In this document: in pieces, positions 1 to 6,020 of the stretch | Position numbering within the stretch: position 1 is the first letter of the stretch | How the letters are laid out: each line of letters opens with the position of its first letter | DNA from: an uncultured Parabacteroides sp. | GTDB lineage: Bacteria; Bacteroidota; Bacteroidia; Bacteroidales; Tannerellaceae | NCBI GenBank assembly: GCA_900552465.1 | Contig: URZO01000146.1 | Coordinates: 1-7,284 of the forward strand | Reading direction: 5' to 3' | Length of the DNA: 7,284 nt | Made by a program: the position numbers and the translations under genes | Notes under the pieces: model-generated | Seen by the model: the letters and a program-made list of their open reading frames with translations, nothing else | The model's database searches: none | What the model was told of the DNA's origin: nothing

Positions 1-32
1 AGGGAGCATGCCGTGTAGGACTTACCCGGGTG

Positions 33-63
33 CAAAAGTAGATATTATTTTTTACAATGCAAG
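33..63 (-). promoter_or_regulatory. Possible leftward Bacteroidales promoter for a gene outside the window
   Basis: Read on the minus strand, bases 40-33 give TACTTTTG, a full match to the Bacteroidales -7 element TAnnTTTG. A CTTG at 63-60 lies 19 bases upstream, close to the TTTG -33 element. Transcription would start near base 26 and leave the window to the left, so the target gene is not visible. The pairing with the rightward promoter at about 211-243 suggests that bases 1-232 are a divergent intergenic region. The motif match is seen; activity is inferred. Confidence 0.4.
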
Positions 64-210
64 CACTTTCTTGCCCTTGCGGCGATATTTGTTTCTAATA
101 GGCTGGAAACCTTTTGTTTTGGATGTAGTTAAAAAATGTATAACATCTCGTCCTGCTTTCCTTCCAATGAAAAGCTCCCTCTGTAAAAAATGCAAACGAG
201 TAGGGAGGAA

Positions 211-243
211 CTTCAAGAAATTCTAAATAATCTTGTACCTTTG
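211..243 (+). promoter_or_regulatory. Likely promoter of the PurF-family/pepT/gcvT run
   Basis: Bases 236-243 read TACCTTTG, a full match to the Bacteroidales -7 consensus TAnnTTTG. The -33 element is weak: CTTC at 211-214 with a 21-base spacer is the best candidate. The predicted transcription start near 250 leaves a leader of about 28 bases before the ATG at 278. This also argues against a start at the in-frame ATG at 233, which would lie inside the promoter. Confidence 0.55.
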
Positions 244-277
244 TTGCCTAATTCAAAAATCAAAAACACTATTTACA

Positions 278-1684
278 ATGGGTGGTTTTTTCGGAACTAT
301 TTCTAAGTCGGCCTGTTCTGTTGATTTATTCTATGGCACCGACTATAATTCTCATTTGGGCACTCGCCGGGGCGGTATGGCTACATACGATAAGGAAACC
401 GGTTTTACCCGTTCCATTCACAATCTGGAAAGTTCTTATTTTCGTACTAAGTTTGAGCCTGCTCTTTCTAAGTTTGTAGGAAATGCCGGGATCGGTATTA
501 TCAGTGATACGGACCCTCAGCCGATCGTTATCAATTCACATCTTGGAAAGTTTGCCATCGTGACGGTTGCGAAGATCAACAACATCGATGAGCTGGAGCA
601 AGAGCTGTTGAAAGCGAACATGCACTTTTCCGAGTTGAGTTCGGGCAAGACGAACCAGACTGAGCTCGTCGCCTTGCTCATCACACAGGGAAAAGATTTT
701 GTCGAAGGGATCGAGAATGTCTATAACCGCATCAAAGGGTCCTGCTCCATGTTGCTGCTGACGGAAGACGGAATCATCGTCGCCCGTGATAAGTGGGGAC
801 GTACTCCTATTATTATAGGTAAGAAAGACGGTGCTTATGCCGCCACCAGCGAGTCGAGCAGTTTGCCCAATCTGGATTATGAGATCGACCGTTTCGTCGG
901 TCCGGGTGAAATCCTTCGCATGCGTGCCGACGGCATCGAGCAGATGCGTAAGCCCAACGAACAGATGCAGGTCTGCTCGTTCCTCTGGGTCTATTACGGC
1001 TTCCCCGTATCCTGCTATGAAGGCAAGAACGTCGAAGAGGTTCGTTTTCAGAGCGGCTATAAGATGGGAAAGAAAGACGAATACGAAGTAGACTGCGTCT
1101 GCGGCATTCCGGATTCGGGCGTCGGTATGGCGTTGGGCTATGCCGAAGGAAAAGGCGCTCCTTACCACCGTGCGATAACCAAATATACGCCGACCTGGCC
1201 CCGCAGCTTTACTCCGGCCAACCAGGAGATGCGTTCGCTGGTCGCCAAGATGAAGCTGATCCCGAACCGCGCCATGCTGCAAGGCAAGCGGATCCTGTTT
1301 TGCGACGATTCGATTGTCCGCGGCACACAGCTTCGTGACAATGTGAAGATCCTTTATGACTACGGAGCGAAGGAGGTACACATGCGTATCGCCTGCCCGC
1401 CGCTGATTTACGGCTGCCCGTTCATCGGGTTTACCTCTTCGAAGAGCGACCTCGAACTGATCTCCCGCCGCATCATCCAGGAACTGGAAGGAGACGAGAA
1501 CAAGAATCTGGATAAATATGCGACAACCGGTTCACCCGAATACCAGAGGATGGTGGATATCATCGCCGAGCGCTTCGGGCTGAGCTCTTTAAAGTTCAAT
1601 ACGCTGGAAACGCTGGTGGAAGCGATCGGCTTGCCGAAATGTAAAGTCTGTACACACTGTTTCGACGGAAGTAGTTGCTTCTAA
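278..1684 (+). CDS. PurF-family amidophosphoribosyltransferase-like protein, glutaminase site degenerate
   Basis: A 468-residue protein of the amidophosphoribosyltransferase (PurF) family, whose classic members make 5-phosphoribosylamine from PRPP and glutamine in purine synthesis. The C-terminal phosphoribosyltransferase half looks intact: PDSG at 278-281, an R-F-P-Q-R run near 309-319, and the PRPP loop DDSIVRGT at 343-350. Cysteines at 233, 373/380, 458 and 461 sit where Bacillus-type PurF binds its Fe-S cluster. The N-terminal class II glutaminase half (about 1-220) keeps the fold signature but begins MGGFFG, so the nucleophilic Cys is Gly. The Arg of the usual HVRYAT and the HNGN oxyanion motif are also replaced. 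It may use free ammonia or have another role; the canonical purF is probably elsewhere. ATG 278 is chosen because the in-frame ATG 233 overlaps the promoter. First gene of a three-gene run, 59 bases before pepT. Confidence 0.85.
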   Translation: MGGFFGTISKSACSVDLFYGTDYNSHLGTRRGGMATYDKETGFTRSIHNLESSYFRTKFEPALSKFVGNAGIGIISDTDPQPIVINSHLGKFAIVTVAKINNIDELEQELLKANMHFSELSSGKTNQTELVALLITQGKDFVEGIENVYNRIKGSCSMLLLTEDGIIVARDKWGRTPIIIGKKDGAYAATSESSSLPNLDYEIDRFVGPGEILRMRADGIEQMRKPNEQMQVCSFLWVYYGFPVSCYEGKNVEEVRFQSGYKMGKKDEYEVDCVCGIPDSGVGMALGYAEGKGAPYHRAITKYTPTWPRSFTPANQEMRSLVAKMKLIPNRAMLQGKRILFCDDSIVRGTQLRDNVKILYDYGAKEVHMRIACPPLIYGCPFIGFTSSKSDLELISRRIIQELEGDENKNLDKYATTGSPEYQRMVDIIAERFGLSSLKFNTLETLVEAIGLPKCKVCTHCFDGSSCF

Positions 1685-1743
1685 ATTTTGTTGTTCGTGA
1701 CACATTGATTACTTTTAGGGCTTGTAACATTAATAATAGGCTT

Positions 1744-2964
1744 ATGACTGTAACAGATAGATTTTTGAAGTATGTGACGTTCGACACACAGTCGAGCGAA
1801 ACGACGGGCACGACGCCCAGTACGCCGGGACAGCTCGTGTTTGCAGAAGCATTGGTTAAAGAATTGGAAGAGATCGGGTTGGAAGACATAACCCTCGATG
1901 AGAAGAGTTACCTGATGGCCACCTTGCCCGCCAATACGGCGAAGAGCATCCCGACGATCGGTTTCATCGCCCATCTGGACACAAGCCCCGATATGTCGGG
2001 AACGGATGTGCAGCCCCGCATCGTAGCTTATAAAGGAGGCGATATCGTCTTGTGTGCGGAAGAGAACATTGTGCTTTCACCGCAGATGTTCCCCGAACTG
2101 AATGACTACAAGGAACAGGATATCATTGTGACGAACGGCAAGACATTGCTGGGTGCAGATGATAAAGGCGGTGTGGCCGCCATTATCGCCGCGGTGCAAT
2201 ACCTGAAGGACCACCCGGAAATCGAACACGGCAAGATCCGTATCGGCTTTACGCCGGACGAAGAGATAGGTGCAGGAGCCGACCATTTCGATGTGGAGAA
2301 GTTCGGTTGCGAATGGGCCTATACGATCGACGGCGGACAGATCGGCGAGCTGGAATACGAGAACTTCAATGCAGCCGGTGCCAAAGTCCTTTTCAAGGGC
2401 CTGAACGTGCATCCGGGGTATGCAAAAGACAAGATGCTCAACGCTTCCCTGCTGGCTGTCGAGTTTGCATCCTGGCTACCGGCCTCGCAACGCCCGGAAC
2501 ATACGACCGGCTACGAGGGCTTCTTCCATCTGACAGCCATGAGCGGGACGGTCGAAGAGGCTTCCCTTTCCTACATCATTCGCGACCATGTGCGCACCAC
2601 GTTCGAACAGAAGAAAGAATTGCTGCACGAGTTGGTGAAACGGATGAACGAAATGCACCCGGGCAGTACGACCCTGGAGCTGCGCGACCAGTATTACAAT
2701 ATGCGCGAGGTGGTGGAGCCGAAGAAATATATCATCGACCTGGCGTTCGACGCCATGACGGCTGCCGGCGTGACGCCCTTAGTCAAACCGATTCGCGGCG
2801 GGACGGACGGCGCGCGCCTGTCCTTTATGGGACTGCCCTGTCCGAATATCTTTGCCGGAGGGTTGAACTTCCACGGCCGTTATGAATTCCTTCCGGTCAG
2901 GTCGCTGGAAAAGAGTATGGAAACAATTATTAAAATAGCAGAGCTACTGGCTCAAAAATCTTAA
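1744..2964 (+). CDS. pepT: Peptidase T (aminotripeptidase, M20B metallopeptidase)
   Basis: A 406-residue cytosolic aminopeptidase that removes the N-terminal residue from tripeptides; enterobacterial PepT is 408 residues, so it is full length. The two-zinc site of the M20B family is complete by alignment from memory: His77 and Asp79 in HLDTSPD, Asp139 in GADDKGG, Glu173/Glu174 in PDEEIGAG, Asp196 in TIDGG and His377 in NFHGRYEF. A dimerisation (lid) domain lies roughly between 205 and 315. The RGGTDG motif near 351-356 is also typical of the family. ATG 1744 is chosen because it begins the conserved family N-terminus (MTVTDRFLKYVTFDTQS); the 23 upstream in-frame codons do not look like family sequence. 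The 59-base gap after the PurF-like gene and the 16-base gap before gcvT suggest co-transcription, although these three products share no obvious pathway. Confidence 0.95.
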   Translation: MTVTDRFLKYVTFDTQSSETTGTTPSTPGQLVFAEALVKELEEIGLEDITLDEKSYLMATLPANTAKSIPTIGFIAHLDTSPDMSGTDVQPRIVAYKGGDIVLCAEENIVLSPQMFPELNDYKEQDIIVTNGKTLLGADDKGGVAAIIAAVQYLKDHPEIEHGKIRIGFTPDEEIGAGADHFDVEKFGCEWAYTIDGGQIGELEYENFNAAGAKVLFKGLNVHPGYAKDKMLNASLLAVEFASWLPASQRPEHTTGYEGFFHLTAMSGTVEEASLSYIIRDHVRTTFEQKKELLHELVKRMNEMHPGSTTLELRDQYYNMREVVEPKKYIIDLAFDAMTAAGVTPLVKPIRGGTDGARLSFMGLPCPNIFAGGLNFHGRYEFLPVRSLEKSMETIIKIAELLAQKS

Positions 2965-2980
2965 ACAAATTTATAATAAC

Positions 2981-4066
2981 ATGAAAACAACTCCCTTTAC
3001 CGATGTGCACATTGCACTGGGTGCCAAAATGCATGAGTTTGCCGGTTTCAACATGCCGATTGAATATACCGGTATTATTGATGAACACATGACCGTTGTG
3101 AACGGCGTAGGTGTGTTCGACGTTTCCCACATGGGCGAGTTCTGGGTGAAAGGCCCGAACGCTTTGGCTTTCATCCAGGGTATTACATCGAACGACGCTT
3201 CCGTCCTGCCGGTCGGCAAGGCCCAGTATACTTGCTTCCCGAATGATAAAGGCGGTATCGTGGACGACCTGCTGGTCTACCACTATGAGCCGGAGAAATA
3301 CCTTCTGGTAGTCAATGCCGGCAATATCGCGAAAGATTGGGATTGGTGTGTCAGTCATAACGCTGTAGGGGCCGAACTGGAAAACTCTTCCGACCGTACG
3401 GCTCAGTTGGCTATCCAGGGACCGAAAGCCGTCGAAGTGCTGCAACGCCTGACTCCGGTCGATCTCTCCGCTATACCTTATTATTCGTTTGTGACAGGCG
3501 AGTTCGCCGGTTGCAAGAATGTGATTATCTCCAATACGGGTTATACCGGAGCCGGTGGTTTCGAGCTGTATTTCTATCCGGATGATGCGATGACCATCTG
3601 GAATGCAATCTTCGAAGCCGGAAAACCGGAAGGCATCAAACCGATCGGCTTAGGAGCACGCGATACGTTGCGTCTGGAAATGGGCTTCTGCCTGTATGGT
3701 AATGACTTGGACGACACGACTTCTCCGATCGAAGCCGGTCTGGGGTGGATCACCAAGTTTGCAGAAGGAAAGAACTTTACGAACCGTGCCGAACTGGAAC
3801 GCCAGAAGAAGGAAGGCGTGACGCGTAAACTTTGTGCCTTCGAACTTGTCGACAAGGGCATTCCCCGTCATGGCTATGAAATAGCAGATGCAGAAGATAA
3901 TATCATCGGTGTGGTGACATCCGGTACGATGTCGCCTGTCCTGAAAAAAGGTATCGGCATGGGTTACGTAAAACCTGAATACGCAAAAGCCGGAACAGAA
4001 ATCTTCATCAAGGTTCGTAACCGCAACCTGAAAGCACAAGTCGTAAGACCTCCGTTCCGCAAGTAA
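2981..4066 (+). CDS. gcvT: Glycine cleavage system aminomethyltransferase (T-protein)
   Basis: A 361-residue T-protein, the usual family length. It takes the aminomethyl group carried on the lipoyl arm of H-protein, releases ammonia and passes the one-carbon unit to tetrahydrofolate as 5,10-methylene-THF. Family landmarks are seen in order: FAGFNMPIEY (20-29), GVFDVSHMGE (44-53), the catalytic acid pair in GGIVDDLLVY (Asp95/Asp96), NTGYTGAGGFE (185-195), GARDTLRLEMGFCLYGND (225-242) and the C-terminal GCV_T barrel domain with TSGTMSP near 313-319. gcvP and gcvH are not in the window, so the other subunits must be encoded elsewhere. It is the last gene before a strong terminator (4094-4154) and follows pepT by only 16 bases. 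It links to the upstream PurF-like gene only loosely, through one-carbon supply for purines. Confidence 0.96.
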   Translation: MKTTPFTDVHIALGAKMHEFAGFNMPIEYTGIIDEHMTVVNGVGVFDVSHMGEFWVKGPNALAFIQGITSNDASVLPVGKAQYTCFPNDKGGIVDDLLVYHYEPEKYLLVVNAGNIAKDWDWCVSHNAVGAELENSSDRTAQLAIQGPKAVEVLQRLTPVDLSAIPYYSFVTGEFAGCKNVIISNTGYTGAGGFELYFYPDDAMTIWNAIFEAGKPEGIKPIGLGARDTLRLEMGFCLYGNDLDDTTSPIEAGLGWITKFAEGKNFTNRAELERQKKEGVTRKLCAFELVDKGIPRHGYEIADAEDNIIGVVTSGTMSPVLKKGIGMGYVKPEYAKAGTEIFIKVRNRNLKAQVVRPPFRK

Positions 4067-4093
4067 CAGCTACCTTTTTTTTGTGTATACGTT

Positions 4094-4154
4094 CATCCTT
4101 ATGGTTTGCTGCATTCATAGTTATGAATTGCTGAAACCATAAGGATGTTTTTTT
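4094..4154 (+). terminator. Intrinsic terminator of the gcvT operon
   Basis: A perfect 14-base-pair stem joins CATCCTTATGGTTT (4094-4107) to its complement (4134-4147), followed directly by seven T residues (4148-4154). The loop contains its own smaller hairpin (ATTCATA 4113-4119 with TATGAAT 4122-4128). It lies 27 bases after the gcvT stop codon and should end transcription there. The truncated recombinase promoter copy begins immediately after the T run. Confidence 0.92.
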
Positions 4155-4178
4155 GTGGCCATATCCTTTTATGTGTTG

Positions 4179-4186
4179 TAACTTTG
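4179..4186 (+). promoter_or_regulatory. Orphan copy of the recombinase promoter -7 element
   Basis: TAACTTTG fully matches TAnnTTTG. The nearest TTTG (4152-4155) is 23 bases upstream, slightly longer than the usual 19-21, and overlaps the T run of the terminator. If active, it would transcribe the truncated recombinase start and then run antisense into the gene at 4262-5626. Confidence 0.4.
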
Positions 4187-4217
4187 TCTCCAATCATATT
4201 AAAAACATATATCAAAG

Positions 4218-4258
4218 ATGATGACATTGAGGGGATATTTTAACCGTCATGTGGATAT
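4218..4258 (+). pseudogene. Truncated 5' fragment of the tyrosine recombinase gene
   Basis: The first 14 codons (MMTLRGYFNRHVDI) match the start of the intact recombinase at 5980, which reads MMTLRGYFSRHVDI. The two nucleotide differences inside the codons are one synonymous change and one Asn/Ser change. After base 4258 similarity ends and the frame runs through the antisense of the ATP-binding gene for about 60 unrelated codons, so no working recombinase can be made. It is the remnant of a disrupted or duplicated recombinase gene. Confidence 0.85.
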
Positions 4259-4261
4259 CCA

Positions 4262-5626
4262 TCAATCAAAAATTACCCATACGCCATCATTGTCCTTCCC
4301 TTTATGTCTTAGAATATCAATCTTTTGCAAGGCGGAAAGATCTCGTTCAATGGTACGTTGGCTCACCGACAAAGTCACCGACATTTTTTTTGCAGTGATT
4401 GTCGGAGACTCTTTGATGAGACTGAGGATTTTCTGCTGACGTTCAGTGAGTTTCGTCTCCGACATATCTCCGACATCTGACATGTCGGTGGAGGCGAAGA
4501 TGGTGGTCTGAAATTGAGTTGGAGTAGATTTGAATACAGGTCTCAATTCATCCCTATACCCATCCAAAGCCTTAGTCTCATTACAGATACGTGTAAGTCC
4601 ACTGCCTCGCTTCTCCATATAGTCCAACTGTGCCATCACATTTGCGAGTATCGGATTACGTCTTTCGGAAGAAACGTCTGTGATGTCCAAGTCTTGAATC
4701 AGTGCACCGTTATACATGCCTCCGGGTGATGTTACAGTAAGACGGTCATCATAAATATCAAGATGCACTTCACTACCCATAACAGTATAGTCTCGGTGGA
4801 TAAAATGGTTAACCATCGCTTCAAGAACTGCGCGTTCCGCATACTCTGGTTTATTTTTTCGCCCATCAGGCAATTTCTCCCAACCTCTCTTTGTGTTTGA
4901 TTTTACAAAGTTCATCGCTTCACGAAGCAACATCAATACATTACCTGTGAACTCGACATCATTAATAGCATCCTCCTTTACTTTGCCGTCCCACCGTGTA
5001 CAGTACAGACGTGATTGCCACAATGGGGAATCATCGGCAAACAATGCACCTGCGTTAGTGAGACGTCCTGTGTTCGTAATGAGTCCAAATGACAAAAGAT
5101 ATTTTTTGTTCCACTCTTGGTTTGTGCGTGTTTTGAAAGTGTTTGTCAGTATTGTGAAAGAATGGTCTTCAACTTTAAAATCCGTGTGTAGGGAGTCAAA
5201 TGTTTTATTTGAGCCCTTCAATACCAAACGCACCATCTGCTCTGCCGTTGCAGGTAAACTCTCATCGCCAACACGGACAAAAGCAATACGCTGACCATCA
5301 CCAACATAATAGTAAGGAGTATAACTGCCTGCATTAACTTTCAGCTGTAAGACATCAAGATTGTCTTCTGTACTATGAGGAATCATCTCTACCTCTGGCA
5401 GTGGATCCATGTAGTCACGAATCTTACTGCTGATGGCTTCACATATATGTTGTATATCAGCAAGTCCTTTCATATCGCCATCATCATCAATACCGAAGAA
5501 CAGAGAGCCACCCATACCATTGGCAAAAGCACTTACACTTTTGAGCCAACTCTTAGGTTTCTTTTCTTCAAGCATCAACTTAAAATCGTATGCGGTGCAT
5601 TCCGTTATCAGAGTTTCTAATCTCAT
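4262..5626 (-). CDS. AlbA_2 (Schlafen-type) ATP-binding protein with C-terminal winged helix
   Basis: A 454-residue protein of the family annotated as ATP-binding, RNA-binding or putative transcriptional regulator. The N-terminal AlbA_2/Schlafen domain (about 10-125) shows the E-x-K motif near 20-23 and KSVSAFANGMGGSLFFGIDDDG (in 29-50). A RecG-C-terminal-like HATPase_c_4 region follows (about 255-350), with NHFIHRDY at 273-280, DRLTVTSPGG at 294-303 and RNPILANV plus EKRGSGLTRI at 323-347. The tail (393-445) is a winged-helix DNA-binding domain (LTERQQKILSLI, then SQRTIERDL). Family members are thought to act as regulators, some in defence or mobile DNA; the target here is unknown. It is the only leftward gene, stands alone, and lies between two copies of the recombinase 5' region, as expected for acquired cargo. 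No membrane segment or signal peptide is seen. ATG 5626 gives the conserved N-terminus at full length. Confidence 0.88.
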   Translation of the reverse strand: MRLETLITECTAYDFKLMLEEKKPKSWLKSVSAFANGMGGSLFFGIDDDGDMKGLADIQHICEAISSKIRDYMDPLPEVEMIPHSTEDNLDVLQLKVNAGSYTPYYYVGDGQRIAFVRVGDESLPATAEQMVRLVLKGSNKTFDSLHTDFKVEDHSFTILTNTFKTRTNQEWNKKYLLSFGLITNTGRLTNAGALFADDSPLWQSRLYCTRWDGKVKEDAINDVEFTGNVLMLLREAMNFVKSNTKRGWEKLPDGRKNKPEYAERAVLEAMVNHFIHRDYTVMGSEVHLDIYDDRLTVTSPGGMYNGALIQDLDITDVSSERRNPILANVMAQLDYMEKRGSGLTRICNETKALDGYRDELRPVFKSTPTQFQTTIFASTDMSDVGDMSETKLTERQQKILSLIKESPTITAKKMSVTLSVSQRTIERDLSALQKIDILRHKGKDNDGVWVIFD

Positions 5627-5920
5627 TTTTAATGATGGCTACTATATTGTTGGTCAATAAACTTCATTATCTATTCATTCTACAAAATTACAATTAATTA
5701 TCGAAAGGATATCATAAAAATCATTGTACCACATACATTTTAAGCTCTTTTCCATAAATCTTGTAGTGAACAGACAGAAAGTAGATAACTTTTCCACCTT
5801 AGAGGTGAATCTCATCACCGCGTGTCATTTTTTTGGGAATAATCACGTGACCTTGCCTCTCTGATATAGATTTTCAACACATGGAAAAAAGACTATTTAT
5901 TATCCATTTAATCATCATGG
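5627..5920. other. AT-rich spacer between the ATP-binding gene and the second repeat
   Basis: I see no gene here. It holds a likely leftward promoter (5683-5690) for the ATP-binding gene. It also holds two overlapping small dyads, CACCT-TAG-AGGTG (5795-5807) and GGTGA...TCACC (5804-5819), which cannot form at the same time, followed by a T run near 5827-5834. The in-frame ATG at 5881 could extend the recombinase frame but lies upstream of its promoter, so I treat it as non-coding. Confidence 0.6.
5683..5690 (-). promoter_or_regulatory. Likely -7 element for the AlbA_2 ATP-binding gene
   Basis: On the minus strand this reads TAATTTTG, a full match to TAnnTTTG. Transcription would start near 5676, giving a leader of about 50 bases to the ATG at 5626. 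No good TTTG is found at the expected -33 distance, so the promoter may be weak or activator-dependent. Confidence 0.45.
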
Positions 5921-6020
5921 CATATCCTTTTATGTGTTGTAACTTTGTCTCCAATCATTATAAAAAACATATATCAAAGATGATGACATTGAGGGGGTAT
6001 TTTAGCCGTCATGTGGATAT
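5921..6020 (+). repeat. Direct repeat, copy B: promoter and start of the intact recombinase
   Basis: This is the partner of 4160-4258, about 96% identical. It contains the TAACTTTG element, the leader and the first 13-14 codons of the complete recombinase. Recombination between the two copies would remove 1761 bases, including the whole ATP-binding gene, and place one intact recombinase promoter directly behind the gcvT terminator. Confidence 0.95.
5940..5947 (+). promoter_or_regulatory. Likely recombinase promoter -7 element
   Basis: TAACTTTG matches TAnnTTTG; transcription would start near 5953, leaving a leader of about 27 bases to ATG 5980. Unlike copy A, no TTTG is seen upstream within 19-23 bases (the sequence there is ATCATCATGG). 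The copy beside the intact gene may therefore be weaker. Its position also rules against the upstream ATG at 5881. Confidence 0.5.

Larger units (their letters stand above)
4160..4258 (+). repeat. Direct repeat, copy A: recombinase promoter and first codons
   Basis: This stretch matches 5921-6020 with three substitutions and one single-base indel over 100 columns. Both copies run from CATATCCTTTTATGTG to GTGGATAT and include the same TAACTTTG promoter element and the recombinase start codon. The match stops abruptly on both sides. Copy A directly follows the gcvT terminator and ends three bases before the stop codon of the leftward ATP-binding gene. Confidence 0.95.

Noticed and set aside
8..226. 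72-codon rightward frame before the PurF-like gene
   Set aside because: It resembles no family, overlaps a likely leftward promoter (33-63), has no start context, and has a composition typical of AT-rich intergenic DNA.
536..1381. 281-codon leftward frame
   Set aside because: It lies wholly antisense to the conserved PurF-family gene in its higher-GC part, where reverse frames often stay open. No domain is recognisable.
2307..2885. 192-codon rightward frame inside pepT
   Set aside because: It is in another frame of a clearly conserved peptidase gene and is Arg-rich, which is typical of a shadow frame.
4094..4154. Bidirectional terminator also serving the leftward ATP-binding gene
   Set aside because: On the minus strand the hairpin is followed by an A-rich run, not T residues, so intrinsic termination in that direction is not supported.
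5881..5979. Upstream in-frame start of the recombinase (33 extra residues)
   Set aside because: The extra codons contain the -7 promoter element and leader, and the truncated copy at 4218 shares the later ATG context. The extension looks like non-coding DNA read in frame.
4160..6020. Insertion sequence or composite transposon
   Set aside because: There is no transposase in the module, no terminal inverted repeats, and the 100-base direct repeats are far longer than a normal target duplication and contain functional promoter sequence.
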